A stretch of 64,000 nt of DNA. It comes from Stenotrophomonas maltophilia (GTDB lineage Bacteria; Pseudomonadota; Gammaproteobacteria; Xanthomonadales; Xanthomonadaceae). Location of the stretch: positions 84,815 through 148,814 of the forward strand of contig NZ_NIVS01000003.1 of the NCBI RefSeq assembly GCF_002205165.1. Reading direction: 5' to 3'. The position numbers and the translations under genes were made by a program. Below, in pieces: positions 8,312 through 16,806 of this stretch. Positions within the stretch are counted from its first letter, which is position 1. Each line of letters opens with the position of its first letter. The notes beneath the pieces were generated by a model. The model worked only from the letters and a program-made list of their open reading frames with translations, had not been told where the DNA came from and did no database searches.

Positions 8312-9030
8312 ATACCCTGGATACGTCCGACCGTTTCACCCTGGTCCGGCACGGCGATGCCGATGCCTGGATCGAGGCCGTCGCCGCCGAAATGGCGGCC
8401 GAGCTCAACCGCGACATCGCCGAATTCGGCCGCGCGCGCATGCTGCTCTCCGGCGGCACCACGCCGGCACCGGTCTACCAGGCGCTGGCCGAACTGGACG
8501 TGCAGTGGGACCGGGTGGAAGTGAGCTTGGTCGATGAGCGCTGGCTGTCACCGCAGGATCGCGACAGCAATGCCTGGCTGGTGAAGGAAAGTTTCCTCGC
8601 CCGCGCCGAAGGCGCGCATTTCGATCCGCTGGTGCGGGTCGGCAAGCCGCTGCCCGAGTGTGTCTACAGCGCCAACCTGCAGGCCCAGCACAGCCAGCGG
8701 CCGTGCCTGAGCGTGATCGGCATGGGCAACGACGGCCATACCGCCTCGCTGTTCCCGGGCTCGAAGGACCTGGCCCGCGCACTGGAAAGCACCCTGCCCT
8801 ACGCGGCGCTGGATGCCACCGGCTGCCCCGGTGCCAACCAGTGGCCGCTGCGCATCACCCTGACTCCGCACGGCCTGAAGCAGAGCCGCCAGCGCCTGTT
8901 GCTGCTGCGTGGCAAGCAGAAGCTGGAAGTGCTCAAGCACGCGCTGGAAAGCAACAATCCGCAGCTGTATCCCATCCTCAATGCGATCGATCTCGACGGC
9001 GCGAAACTGCGCGTCCACTGGTGTGACTGA
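8308..9030 (+). CDS. pgl: 6-phosphogluconolactonase
   Basis: Hydrolyses 6-phosphogluconolactone to 6-phosphogluconate. The 240-residue protein is of the DevB/SOL type: LSGGTTPAPVYQAL (phosphate-binding loop), DERWLSPQDRDSN and GMGNDGHTASLFPGS are all visible. Its ATG overlaps the glk stop. It catalyses the step directly after zwf and before edd, matching gene order. Confidence 0.95.
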   Translation: MNTLDTSDRFTLVRHGDADAWIEAVAAEMAAELNRDIAEFGRARMLLSGGTTPAPVYQALAELDVQWDRVEVSLVDERWLSPQDRDSNAWLVKESFLARAEGAHFDPLVRVGKPLPECVYSANLQAQHSQRPCLSVIGMGNDGHTASLFPGSKDLARALESTLPYAALDATGCPGANQWPLRITLTPHGLKQSRQRLLLLRGKQKLEVLKHALESNNPQLYPILNAIDLDGAKLRVHWCD

Positions 9031-9075
9031 GTTGCCCCGGTGTTGTTCCGTTCGCCTTCTCATAGCCGGTAGCCA

Positions 9076-10992
9076 ATGAGCCTGCATCCCAAACTCCATG
9101 CCATCACCGAACGCATCGTCCAGCGCAGCGCCGCCTCCCGCGCCGCCTACCTGGCCGGTGTCGACGCGGCGCTGCGCGACGGTCCGTTCCGTTCGCGCCT
9201 GAGCTGCGGCAACCTCGCCCACGGCTTCGCTGCGTGCGGCCCGACCGACAAGTCGCGCCTGCGCGGCGGCGTGACGCCCAACCTGGGCATCATCACCGCG
9301 TACAACGACATGCTTTCGGCGCATCAGCCGTTCGAGCACTACCCGGAGATCCTGCGCGAAACCGCACGCGAACTCGGTGCGACCGCACAGGTGGCCGGTG
9401 GCGTGCCGGCGATGTGCGACGGGGTCACCCAGGGCCGCGGTGGCATGGAGCTGTCGCTGTTCTCGCGCGATGTGATCGCCCAGTCGACCGCGATCGGCCT
9501 GAGCCATGACATGTTCGACGCCAGCGTCTACCTCGGCGTGTGCGACAAGATCGTGCCGGGCCTGTTGATCGGCGCGCTGGCCTTCGGCCACCTGCCGGCG
9601 ATCTTCCTGCCGGCCGGCCCGATGACGCCGGGCATCCCGAACAAGCAGAAGGCCGAAGTGCGCGAGCGCTATGCCGCCGGCCAGGCAACCCGCGAGGAAC
9701 TGCTGGAAGCCGAAGCCGCCTCGTACCACGGTGCCGGCACCTGCACCTTCTACGGCACTGCCAACTCCAACCAGACGCTGCTCGAGGCAATGGGCGTGCA
9801 GATGCCGGGCGCCTCGTTCGTCAATCCAGATACACCGCTGCGCGATGCGCTGACCCGCCAGGCAGCGGTACGTGCGCTGGAAATCAGCGCACTGGGCGAC
9901 GACTTCCGTCCGCTCGGCCGCCTGATCGACGAACGCGCGATCGTCAACGCCGTGGTCACCCTGATGGCCACCGGCGGCTCGACCAACCACACCATCCACT
10001 GGATCGCCGTGGCGCGCGCCGCCGGCATCGTGTTGACCTGGGACGACATGGACCAGCTCTCGCAGCTGATTCCGCTGCTGGCCCGCGTCTATCCGAACGG
10101 CGAGGCTGACGTGAACCGCTTTGCAGCCGCCGGTGGCACCGCGTTCGTGTTCCGCGAGCTGATGGAGGCCGGGCTGATGCACGCCGACCTGCAGACCGTT
10201 GCCGAGGGCGGCATGCGCCAGTACGGCCAGGAGCCGGCGCTGCGCGATGGCAAGCTGACCTACATCGATGGCGTGCGCGAAAGCGCCGACCCGGATGTGG
10301 TGCGTGGCGTGGCCAATCCGTTCGAATCGCAGGGCGGCCTGCGCCTGCTGCGCGGCAACCTCGGCCGTTCGCTGATCAAGCTGTCGGCGGTGAAGCCGGA
10401 GTTCCGCACGATCGAAGCGCCGGCGGTGGTGGTCGATGCGCCGCAGGTGCTCAACAAGCTGCATGCCGCCGGCGTGCTGCCGCACGATTTCGTGGCGGTG
10501 GTGCGTTATCAGGGCCCGCGCTCCAACGGCATGCCGGAGCTGCATTCGCTGGCGCCGCTGCTCGGCCTGCTGCAGAACCAGGGCCGCCGTGTGGCGCTGG
10601 TCACCGATGGCCGTCTGTCGGGTGCGTCGGGCAAGTTCCCGGCGGCGATCCACATGACGCCGGAAGCCTCGCGTGGCGGTCCGCTGGCACGCGTGCGCGA
10701 AGGCGACATCATCCGTCTGGATGGTGAGGCGGGCACGCTGGAACTGCTGGTGGACGCGGCCGAGTTCGCGGCACGCGAGCCGGCACCGAATACGGCACCG
10801 GCCGGGCATGATCTGGGCCGCAATCTGTTCGCGATGAGCCGCCGTCTCGTGGGTCCGGCCGATCAGGGTGCGATGTCGATTTCGTGTGGGCCGGCGGCCG
10901 ATGACGGCAGCATCTGGAATTACGATGCGGAATACGAGCTTGGGCATGATGCGGCGGCGGCGGATGCGCCGCATGAGGCGAAGGACGCCTGA
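9076..10992 (+). CDS. edd: 6-phosphogluconate dehydratase
   Basis: Fe-S-dependent dehydration of 6-phosphogluconate to KDPG, the first committed Entner-Doudoroff step. The 638 residues belong to the IlvD/Edd family: [34 protein letters not shown] and the [11 protein letters not shown] segment match Edd, and the conserved cysteines in MCDGVTQG and GVCDK are candidate cluster ligands. The C-terminus carries [21 protein letters not shown] sequence ([15 protein letters not shown]). It follows pgl by 45 bases; a large inverted repeat separates it from eda. Confidence 0.97.
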   Translation: MSLHPKLHAITERIVQRSAASRAAYLAGVDAALRDGPFRSRLSCGNLAHGFAACGPTDKSRLRGGVTPNLGIITAYNDMLSAHQPFEHYPEILRETARELGATAQVAGGVPAMCDGVTQGRGGMELSLFSRDVIAQSTAIGLSHDMFDASVYLGVCDKIVPGLLIGALAFGHLPAIFLPAGPMTPGIPNKQKAEVRERYAAGQATREELLEAEAASYHGAGTCTFYGTANSNQTLLEAMGVQMPGASFVNPDTPLRDALTRQAAVRALEISALGDDFRPLGRLIDERAIVNAVVTLMATGGSTNHTIHWIAVARAAGIVLTWDDMDQLSQLIPLLARVYPNGEADVNRFAAAGGTAFVFRELMEAGLMHADLQTVAEGGMRQYGQEPALRDGKLTYIDGVRESADPDVVRGVANPFESQGGLRLLRGNLGRSLIKLSAVKPEFRTIEAPAVVVDAPQVLNKLHAAGVLPHDFVAVVRYQGPRSNGMPELHSLAPLLGLLQNQGRRVALVTDGRLSGASGKFPAAIHMTPEASRGGPLARVREGDIIRLDGEAGTLELLVDAAEFAAREPAPNTAPAGHDLGRNLFAMSRRLVGPADQGAMSISCGPAADDGSIWNYDAEYELGHDAAAADAPHEAKDA

Positions 10993-11020
10993 GCTGACGC
11001 AGCGGTGGGGTTTCCTGGTT

Positions 11021-11134
11021 GAGGCAGCGGCGGGATGGCCCCGACCAGGACGCGCCGTGAACCCACCCATGGGGGCTCGTCAGCGCCATCCATGGCGCTG
11101 TAACGGTCCTGGTCGGGGCCATCCCGCTGCCTCC
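11021..11134. repeat. Compound inverted-repeat element between edd and eda
   Basis: Outer arms GGGATGGCCCCGACCAGGAC (11032-11051) and its exact reverse complement (11106-11125) can be extended by GAGGCAGC on both sides if a three-base insertion in the left arm is allowed. Inside sits a second palindrome, CAGCGCCATCCATGGCGCTG (11081-11100), with 9-bp arms, and the partly symmetric CCCACCCATGGGGG. The whole folds as a cruciform with a side hairpin. It has no ORF or transposase; it looks like a dispersed non-coding element. As RNA it would form a long hairpin that could reduce read-through into eda or stabilise the upstream message. Confidence 0.75.
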
Positions 11135-11196
11135 AGACACATTCCCGGCGCGTCGTTCGCGCTGCAGACATTGATGAAAAGAAGGATTGGAAACGC

Positions 11197-11856
11197 ATGA
11201 GCATCGCCGAACACCAGAAACGCGCTGAAACCCTGTTGAAGGCTGCCGGCATTCTGCCGGTGGTGACCGTGCATACGCTGGATCAGGCCCGGGCGGTCAG
11301 TGCGGCGTTGTTGGAGGGCGGGCTGCCGGCGATCGAGCTGACGCTGCGTACGCCGGTGGCGATGGAAGCGCTCGCCATGCTCAAGCGCGAGCTGCCGGAT
11401 GTGGTGGTGGGTGCGGGCACGGTGTTGACCGTGGAGCAGATGCAGCAGTCCATCGATGCCGGTGCCGATTTCCTGGTCACGCCGGGTACGCCGGCCCACA
11501 TGGCCGATGCGTTGGCGCAGGCGCCGCTGCCGGTGGTGCCGGGTGCGGCGTCGCCAACGGAAATGCTGGCGCTGTATGCGCGCGGTTTCCGGGTGTGCAA
11601 GCTGTTCCCGGCCTCGGCCGTGGGCGGGCTGGCGATGATCAAGGGCCTGGCCGGTCCGATCCCGGATCTGAAGCTGTGCCCGACCGGTGGCATCACCGAA
11701 GATACCGCCGCCGAGTACCTGGAGCAGAAGAACGTGGTCTGCATCGGTGGCTCGTGGATGGTGCCGGGCGGTTGGATCGAACGTGGCGAGTGGGACAAGG
11801 TGCGCGCGAGCGCGGCCCAGGCCGCGAAGATCGTGGCGCGGGTCCGCGCGCACTGA
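11197..11856 (+). CDS. eda: KDPG/KHG aldolase
   Basis: Cleaves 2-keto-3-deoxy-6-phosphogluconate to pyruvate and glyceraldehyde 3-phosphate; class I (Schiff base) aldolase. The 219-residue protein has ILPVVTVHTLDQA, the catalytic Glu region PAIELTLRTP, the GAGTVL segment and RGFRVCKLFPAS with the Schiff-base Lys. It completes the Entner-Doudoroff set and ends just before a strong terminator. The gap to edd (204 bases) is mostly the inverted-repeat element. Confidence 0.96.
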   Translation: MSIAEHQKRAETLLKAAGILPVVTVHTLDQARAVSAALLEGGLPAIELTLRTPVAMEALAMLKRELPDVVVGAGTVLTVEQMQQSIDAGADFLVTPGTPAHMADALAQAPLPVVPGAASPTEMLALYARGFRVCKLFPASAVGGLAMIKGLAGPIPDLKLCPTGGITEDTAAEYLEQKNVVCIGGSWMVPGGWIERGEWDKVRASAAQAAKIVARVRAH

Positions 11857-11860
11857 ACGA

Positions 11861-11889
11861 AAACGCCCGGGCATGCCCGGGCGTTTTTT
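11861..11889. terminator. Intrinsic terminator between eda and the GacA-like gene
   Basis: The palindrome AACGCCCGGGCATGCCCGGGCGTT is followed by a T run on the plus strand and preceded by an A run, so it can end both eda and the convergent regulator transcript. Confidence 0.85.
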
Positions 11890-11909
11890 GTATGGCACCC
11901 GCGCGAGGA

Positions 11910-12557
11910 TTACATCGGGCGTGCCGGATCCACCAGGCCGTACTGGCTGGCCATGCGCGCCAGTGCGATGTTGTCGTTGATGCCCATCTTCTCGAACAGG
12001 CGCGCCTTGTGCGTGTTGACGGTTTTCGCGCTCAGGCTCAGGCGCTTGGCGATGTCTTCCTGGCGCAGGCCCTGGGTGAGCAGCAGCGCCACTTCCAGTT
12101 CGCGCGGGGACAGCGTATCGAACGGCGAGTGGTTGCCTTCCACGTTGGACAGCGCGAGGTTCTGCGCGATGCTGTTGCCGAGATAACGACGGCCGAGCGC
12201 CGCGTCGCGCACGGCACGCAGCAGTTCCTGGGCGTCGCAGGCCTTGCCGATGTAGCCGGAGGCACCGGCTTCGAGCAGGCGCTTGGGCATCGGGCCGTCT
12301 TCGAGCACGGAGACGATCACCACGCGGGTGCCGTGATCGCCACGGACCACGCGCTCGGTCACTTCCATGCCGCTGACGCCGGGCAGGTGCAGGTCGCACA
12401 GCACGACGTCGGGCCGCAGGCGGCGGATGTCCGGCAATGCATCTTCACCACTCTCCGCCTCGCCGATCACCTCGATGTCGGTTTCATTGGAGAGGATCAT
12501 CTTCATGCCCGTGCGTACCAGAGCATGATCGTCCACCAGATACACTCGAATCGTCAT
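11910..12557 (-). CDS. gacA: GacA/UvrY-type LuxR-family response regulator
   Basis: Two-component response regulator of 215 residues. The receiver domain has DDH at 9-11, the phospho-acceptor Asp55 in VVLCDLHLPG and Lys in GYIGK. The C-terminal LuxR-type HTH reads TLSPRELEVALLLTQGL to AKTVNTHKARLFEKM. The linker SIAQNLALSNVEGNHSPFDT is very like UvrY/GacA, which activates small RNAs that titrate CsrA; csrA is also in this window, at 44440. No sensor kinase is adjacent. Orthology is inferred from sequence resemblance. Confidence 0.8.
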   Translation of the reverse strand: MTIRVYLVDDHALVRTGMKMILSNETDIEVIGEAESGEDALPDIRRLRPDVVLCDLHLPGVSGMEVTERVVRGDHGTRVVIVSVLEDGPMPKRLLEAGASGYIGKACDAQELLRAVRDAALGRRYLGNSIAQNLALSNVEGNHSPFDTLSPRELEVALLLTQGLRQEDIAKRLSLSAKTVNTHKARLFEKMGINDNIALARMASQYGLVDPARPM

Positions 12558-12705
12558 CCGCCAACCTCGTCAAACACTGTGAACGGGGGCAAGCCTAGCC
12601 GCGGGATGTGTCGATCACAAGGAACCGGGTTCCCCATCATCGCGTTCTGGTCCGCGCATCACAGACATGCTGTCCTGCCCCTCCCCCTGTGCCTCTCATC
12701 CTCAT

Positions 12706-12722
12706 CTGTTCCAGTGGAACAG
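12706..12722. promoter_or_regulatory. Perfect 8-bp-arm palindrome upstream of the GacA-like gene
   Basis: CTGTTCCAGTGGAACAG has perfect eight-base arms around one G, in the 222-base gap between the PAP2 phosphatase stop and the GacA-like start, 149 bases upstream of the latter. A second small palindrome, GGAACCGGGTTCC, sits at 12623-12635. Spacing suits an operator, but no T run follows either, so they are unlikely to be terminators. The binding protein is unknown. Confidence 0.4.
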
Positions 12723-12779
12723 CCTATGGATGCAGCCCGCCTTCATGCCGCTTTCGGCCAGTTTACCGCCGTATTCGTC

Positions 12780-13487
12780 TCAGTGGCGATGCCGCCAGGG
12801 ATGGCGGCGGCGGAACATGACCAGGAAGCACCCTACCACCCAGACCAGGGCGGCACACCAGCCGGCCAGGATGTCGGAGGGGTAATGGACACCGAGGTAG
12901 ACCCGCGACAGGCTGACCAGTACCGCGAAGGTCACCGCTGACAGCGCGACCGGCCAGCGCCAGCGGGTGTTCCAGGCCAGCAGCACCAGGGTGACGGCCA
13001 GGGTCATCGAGCCCATGGCATGGCCGCTGGGGAAGCTGAACGTGCTTTCCGGCGCGATCGATTCCCACAGGCTGGGGCGGTCGCGCTGGAAGAAGCGCTT
13101 GCTGCCCATGTTGAGCAGCGCCGAGCCGACGAAGCAGATGGCCACGAAACTGGCTTCGCGCCAGCGTTTGCGCCAGACCAGCACGGCCACGATCAGCACA
13201 TCGGCCGGGATCAGGAACCACTCATAGCCCAGTTTGGAGAGCAGCACGAAGAACTGGTCCAGGCCCGGCGAATGCAGGCCGTGCATCTTCCACAGCAGGG
13301 GCGCGTCGAAGTAGATCGATTCCAGTTCATGGACTTCATCGGCCAACGCGACAAACCCGGCCAAGGGCAGCAGCACGCCCACGAACAGCAGCACGAAGCG
13401 CCAGGCGTTGCGACCCATCCAGTGGCGGAAGCCGGCCGCCGGCTCCGGGGCAGCCAGCACCGCCGGCTTATCCGATGGTTCGGACAT
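12780..13487 (-). CDS. PAP2-family membrane phosphatase
   Basis: Integral membrane phosphatase, probably acting on lipid phosphates (phosphatidate, undecaprenyl pyrophosphate or similar). The three PAP2 motifs are complete: [21 protein letters not shown] and [17 protein letters not shown], with the catalytic His in PSGH and in GVHYPSD. About five to six membrane helices span the 235 residues. Its ATG lies inside ispG, overlapping its end by 20 bases in another frame; no other start fits. Co-transcription with ispG, an isoprenoid-precursor gene, is compatible with an undecaprenyl-phosphate role, but the substrate is not shown. Confidence 0.88.
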   Translation of the reverse strand: MSEPSDKPAVLAAPEPAAGFRHWMGRNAWRFVLLFVGVLLPLAGFVALADEVHELESIYFDAPLLWKMHGLHSPGLDQFFVLLSKLGYEWFLIPADVLIVAVLVWRKRWREASFVAICFVGSALLNMGSKRFFQRDRPSLWESIAPESTFSFPSGHAMGSMTLAVTLVLLAWNTRWRWPVALSAVTFAVLVSLSRVYLGVHYPSDILAGWCAALVWVVGCFLVMFRRRHPWRHRH

Positions 13488-14733
13488 AGGTGCGTTCGAC
13501 GTAATCGTCGATCAGCGCCACGAAGTCCTGGGCGATGTTCTCGCCGCGCAGGGTGACCGTCTTTTCGCCGTCCACGAACACCGGCGCCGCGGGCGTTTCG
13601 CCCGTCCCCGGCAGGGAGATGCCGATGTTGGCGTGACGCGACTCGCCCGGCCCGTTGACGATGCAGCCCATGACCGCCAGGGTCATGCTCTCCGCGCCCG
13701 GGTGGCTCACTTTCCAGATCGGCATTTTCTCGCGCACATGGTTCTGCACGACCTTGGCCAGTTCCTGGAAGAATTCCGAGGTGGTCCGGCCGCAGCCCGG
13801 GCAGGCCGTGACCAGCGGGGTGAACGCCCGCTGCCCGGTGGTCTGCAGCAGTTCCTGGGCGACGATCACCTCGGCGGTGCGCGACTGGCCCGGTTCGGGG
13901 GTCAGCGAAATGCGGATGGTGTCGCCGATACCTTCCTGCAGCAGCACCGCCAGCGCCGCCGAGGAGGCGACGATGCCCTTGCTGCCGATGCCGGCTTCGG
14001 TCAGGCCCAGGTGCAGGGCGAAATCCGAGCGCTGGGCCAGGTCGCGGTACACCGCGATCAGCTCCTGCACGCCACTGACCTTGGCCGACAGCACGATACG
14101 GTCGCGCGGCAGGCCCAGTTCGACGGCGGTCTCGGCCGAATCCAGCGCCGAGCGGATCAGCGCTTCTCGCAGCACGCGCCCGGCATCCCAGGGCTGTGCG
14201 CGCTGGCTGTTCTCGTCCATCAGGCGCGCGGCCAGGGACTGGTCCAGCGAACCCCAGTTGGCGCCGATCCGGACCGGCTTGTTGTAGCGGATCGCAAACT
14301 CGATCAGCTGCGCGAACTGGGTGTCCTTCTTCTTGCCGAAGCCGACGTTGCCCGGGTTGATCCGGTACTTGGCCAGGGCCTGCGCGCAGGCCGGCTCCTG
14401 GGTCAGCAGCTGATGACCGTTGTAATGGAAGTCGCCGATCAGGGGGACGTCGATCCCCATCATCTGCAGCTTTTCGACGATCCGCGGGATGGCTGCGGCC
14501 GATTCGGGATTGTTGACAGTCAGCCGCACCATCTCCGAGCCCGCCCGCCACAGTTCAGCCACCTGCTTGACGCTGGAGGCGACATCGGCGGTGTCGGTGT
14601 TGGTCATCGACTGCACCACCACGGGATGGCCCCCACCCACGACCACGCCGCCGATACGGACGGGCTGGGTCTGGCGGCGGGCCCACACGGCGGAGTCGGC
14701 GGGTTGGGTCGGTCGGGTCACGGCGTCATGCAT
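13468..14733 (-). CDS. ispG: 4-hydroxy-3-methylbut-2-enyl diphosphate synthase
   Basis: Fe-S enzyme of the MEP isoprenoid pathway converting MEcPP to HMBPP. The 421 residues begin near the family motif [19 protein letters not shown] and contain [23 protein letters not shown] with two cluster cysteines, and [19 protein letters not shown] with the third. The C-terminus ends at a 20-base overlap with the PAP2 gene downstream. Confidence 0.97.
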   Translation of the reverse strand: MHDAVTRPTQPADSAVWARRQTQPVRIGGVVVGGGHPVVVQSMTNTDTADVASSVKQVAELWRAGSEMVRLTVNNPESAAAIPRIVEKLQMMGIDVPLIGDFHYNGHQLLTQEPACAQALAKYRINPGNVGFGKKKDTQFAQLIEFAIRYNKPVRIGANWGSLDQSLAARLMDENSQRAQPWDAGRVLREALIRSALDSAETAVELGLPRDRIVLSAKVSGVQELIAVYRDLAQRSDFALHLGLTEAGIGSKGIVASSAALAVLLQEGIGDTIRISLTPEPGQSRTAEVIVAQELLQTTGQRAFTPLVTACPGCGRTTSEFFQELAKVVQNHVREKMPIWKVSHPGAESMTLAVMGCIVNGPGESRHANIGISLPGTGETPAAPVFVDGEKTVTLRGENIAQDFVALIDDYVERTYVRTIG

Positions 14734-14762
14734 CCGCCTATTTTAGCGCGCCCAGCGTGCAG

Positions 14763-14786
14763 GTAGGTGCCCAGCGTTGGTTGCCA
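14763..14786. repeat. Degenerate GTAG/REP-like hairpin
   Basis: GTAG followed by GTGCCCAGCGTTGGTTGCCAC, an imperfect hairpin with the AGCGTTGG-type core of the other REP elements, in the divergent region between ispG and the RegB-like kinase. Confidence 0.4.
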
Positions 14787-14877
14787 CTCATGTTCAGTGC
14801 GCCGTGGAGGGCGCCCGTTCCCGATGCGGCCGATTGTCGCAGGCAGGCGTTGGCGGGAGCGCATAGGATGTGCGGTG

Positions 14878-16104
14878 ATGACCGGTACCGACGCCCCCTT
14901 TCTCCGCACCCTGTGCAGCCTGCGCTGGCTGGCCGTGGCCGGCCAGGCCGCCACGATCCTGGTCGCCACCTGGGTGCTGGGGCTGGAACTGCCGCAGCTG
15001 CCCCTGTGGGCCGGCGTCGCCGCGCTGACCCTGTTCAACCTGTACGCGCAGCTGCGCGTGCAGGACCCGGACACCGCACCGGTGACAGCCTTCGGCCACA
15101 TCCTGGTGGATGTCACCGTGCTGACCTGGATGGTCGGCTGGAGCGGCGGCATCGCCAATCCTTTCGGTTCCTTGTTCCTGATCCTGATCGCACTGGCCGC
15201 GCTCGCCCTGCCCCTGCGCTGGACGCTGGCCGTGGCGGCGGCCTGCCTGATCGGTTACGCGGTCAGCGGCGTGTTCGGCCTGCCACTGCCCAGCGGCTAT
15301 TTCACCGGCGCGCAGATGCAGCAGTGGGGCGTGGTCTGCAACTTCCTGCTGTCGGCCACGGTGGTGCTGGTGTTCGCCACGCGGCTGGCGATCGCCCTGC
15401 GTCAGCGCGAACACGAGCTGGCCATGCTGCGCGAACGCTTCGTGCGCAACGAAGGCATCGTCGCGCTGGCCACCCACGCCGCCTCGGTGGCGCATGAGCT
15501 CAATACCCCGCTGGCGACCATGACCCTGCTCGCCGACGACATCGCCGACCAGACCGAAAGCAGCGAGGTCCGCGACGACGTGGAAACCCTGCGCGAGCTG
15601 CTGGTGCAGTGTCGCGAACGCGTGCTGGCGCTGGCCCGCCCCGCCGCTGGCGACGCCCCCGGCCGCGACGCGGTGACCTTGCCGCAGGTACTGGAACAAT
15701 GGCGGCTGGTGCGGCCGACCATCGCGCTCAAGCGCAATGAAGACGCTCCGCTGACCCTGCCGCTGGACCCGGGTATCGGGCACCTGCTGATGGTGCTGCT
15801 CAACAATGCCGCCGACGCGGGCGAGAAGGCCGACCGCCCGCAGGTGGATCTGTCGCTGCGCATCGAAGGCGATGACCTGATCGGCGAAGTACGCGACTAC
15901 GGCCACGGCTTCGACGCCCGCCAGGCCGTGCTGCCCGGCACTTTGTTCAACAGCGGCAAGACCGACGGCATGGGCGTGGGCCTGGCCCTGTCCCACGCCA
16001 CCATCGAACGCCTGGACGGCGAGCTGTGGATGCGCCCGGCCAATGGTGCCGGCACCCGCGTCGGCTTCCGCCTGCCCTTGTCCCCACGGGAGACTTCCGC
16101 ATGA
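14878..16104 (+). CDS. regB: RegB/PrrB-family redox-sensing histidine kinase
   Basis: Membrane sensor kinase of 408 residues with six predicted N-terminal helices, the RegB quinone-sensing motif GGIANPF (90-96), the H-box SVAHELNTPLATM with His206, and Cys245 in LLVQCRERVL, the position of the redox-active Cys of the family. The C-terminal ATPase domain has NNAADAG (N-box), RDYGHGF and the glycine-rich GMGVGLALSHA. The start at 14878 (MTGTDAPFLRTL) was chosen because upstream codons are not protein-like. It overlaps the RegA-like gene by four bases, so the pair is one signalling unit. Confidence 0.92.
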   Translation: MTGTDAPFLRTLCSLRWLAVAGQAATILVATWVLGLELPQLPLWAGVAALTLFNLYAQLRVQDPDTAPVTAFGHILVDVTVLTWMVGWSGGIANPFGSLFLILIALAALALPLRWTLAVAAACLIGYAVSGVFGLPLPSGYFTGAQMQQWGVVCNFLLSATVVLVFATRLAIALRQREHELAMLRERFVRNEGIVALATHAASVAHELNTPLATMTLLADDIADQTESSEVRDDVETLRELLVQCRERVLALARPAAGDAPGRDAVTLPQVLEQWRLVRPTIALKRNEDAPLTLPLDPGIGHLLMVLLNNAADAGEKADRPQVDLSLRIEGDDLIGEVRDYGHGFDARQAVLPGTLFNSGKTDGMGVGLALSHATIERLDGELWMRPANGAGTRVGFRLPLSPRETSA

Positions 16105-16685
16105 CCGCCTTCAGCCCCGCGCCCGGTCAGGCCAGCCATGGCCTGCTGGTCGACGACGACGAACTCTATCTGCGCACGCTGCAGCGCAGCCTGGCCCGAA
16201 AAGGGCTGGAAACCGTCACCGCCAGCGACACCGCCTCGGCGCTGCTGCTGGCCCGGCAACAGCCGCCGGCGTATGCGCTGATCGACCTCAAGCTCGGCAC
16301 CGAATCCGGGCTTGCGCTGATCCAGCCGCTGCGCGCCCTGCGCGAAGACATGCGGATCCTGCTGGTGACCGGCTATGCCAGCATCGCCACGGCGGTGGAA
16401 GCGATCAAACTCGGGGCCGACGACTACCTGCCCAAGCCGGCCACGGTGCCGATGATCCTGCGCGCGCTCGGCGAAGAGGACGATGGCCCGGCCGATGACG
16501 GCGACATGGAGCCGCCGGATGCGATGACCCCGATCAGCCGCCTGCAGTGGGAGCACATCCAGCAGGCGATGCATGAGACCGGCGGCAATGTGTCCGCCGC
16601 CGCGCGCCTGCTCGGCATGCACCGGCGCTCGCTGCAGCGCAAGCTGGCCAAGCGGCCGAGCCCGGAGCGCGACCCGAGCCGGTGA
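16101..16685 (+). CDS. regA: RegA/PrrA-family response regulator
   Basis: Partner of the RegB-like kinase. The 194 residues comprise a receiver domain (LLVDDDELYL, phospho-acceptor Asp62 in ALIDLKLGTESG, Lys in YLPKP) and a short C-terminal Fis-type helix-turn-helix, NVSAAARLLGMHRRSLQRKL, which closely matches the RegA DNA-binding helix. In relatives this pair tunes respiratory and electron-transport genes to redox state; targets here are not known. Confidence 0.92.
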   Translation: MTAFSPAPGQASHGLLVDDDELYLRTLQRSLARKGLETVTASDTASALLLARQQPPAYALIDLKLGTESGLALIQPLRALREDMRILLVTGYASIATAVEAIKLGADDYLPKPATVPMILRALGEEDDGPADDGDMEPPDAMTPISRLQWEHIQQAMHETGGNVSAAARLLGMHRRSLQRKLAKRPSPERDPSR

Positions 16686-16686
16686 T

Positions 16687-16796
16687 GCCGACCGTGGGTC
16701 GGCTGCGCTTCACCACGACGATCAACCGCGCGCGATGCGCACGACAGCCGACCAACGGTCGGCTCTACCTGGCTTATAGCCGACCAACGGTCGGCT
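16687..16796. repeat. Cluster of three GTAG/REP-type hairpins
   Basis: Three near-identical hairpins lie in the 121 bases between the convergent regA and pgi genes: GCCGACCGTGGGTCGGC (16687-16703), AGCCGACCAACGGTCGGCT (16746-16764, followed by CTAC) and a second copy of the latter at 16778-16796. The first is in opposite orientation to the other two. This is a BIME-like cluster at the ends of two convergent transcripts. Confidence 0.8.
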
Positions 16797-16806
16797 TAAG
16801 CGACGG

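Noticed and set aside
8548..11070. An 840-codon open frame on the minus strand across pgl and edd
   Set aside because: Antisense shadow of two well-identified enzymes; no recognised domain and no ribosome-binding site.
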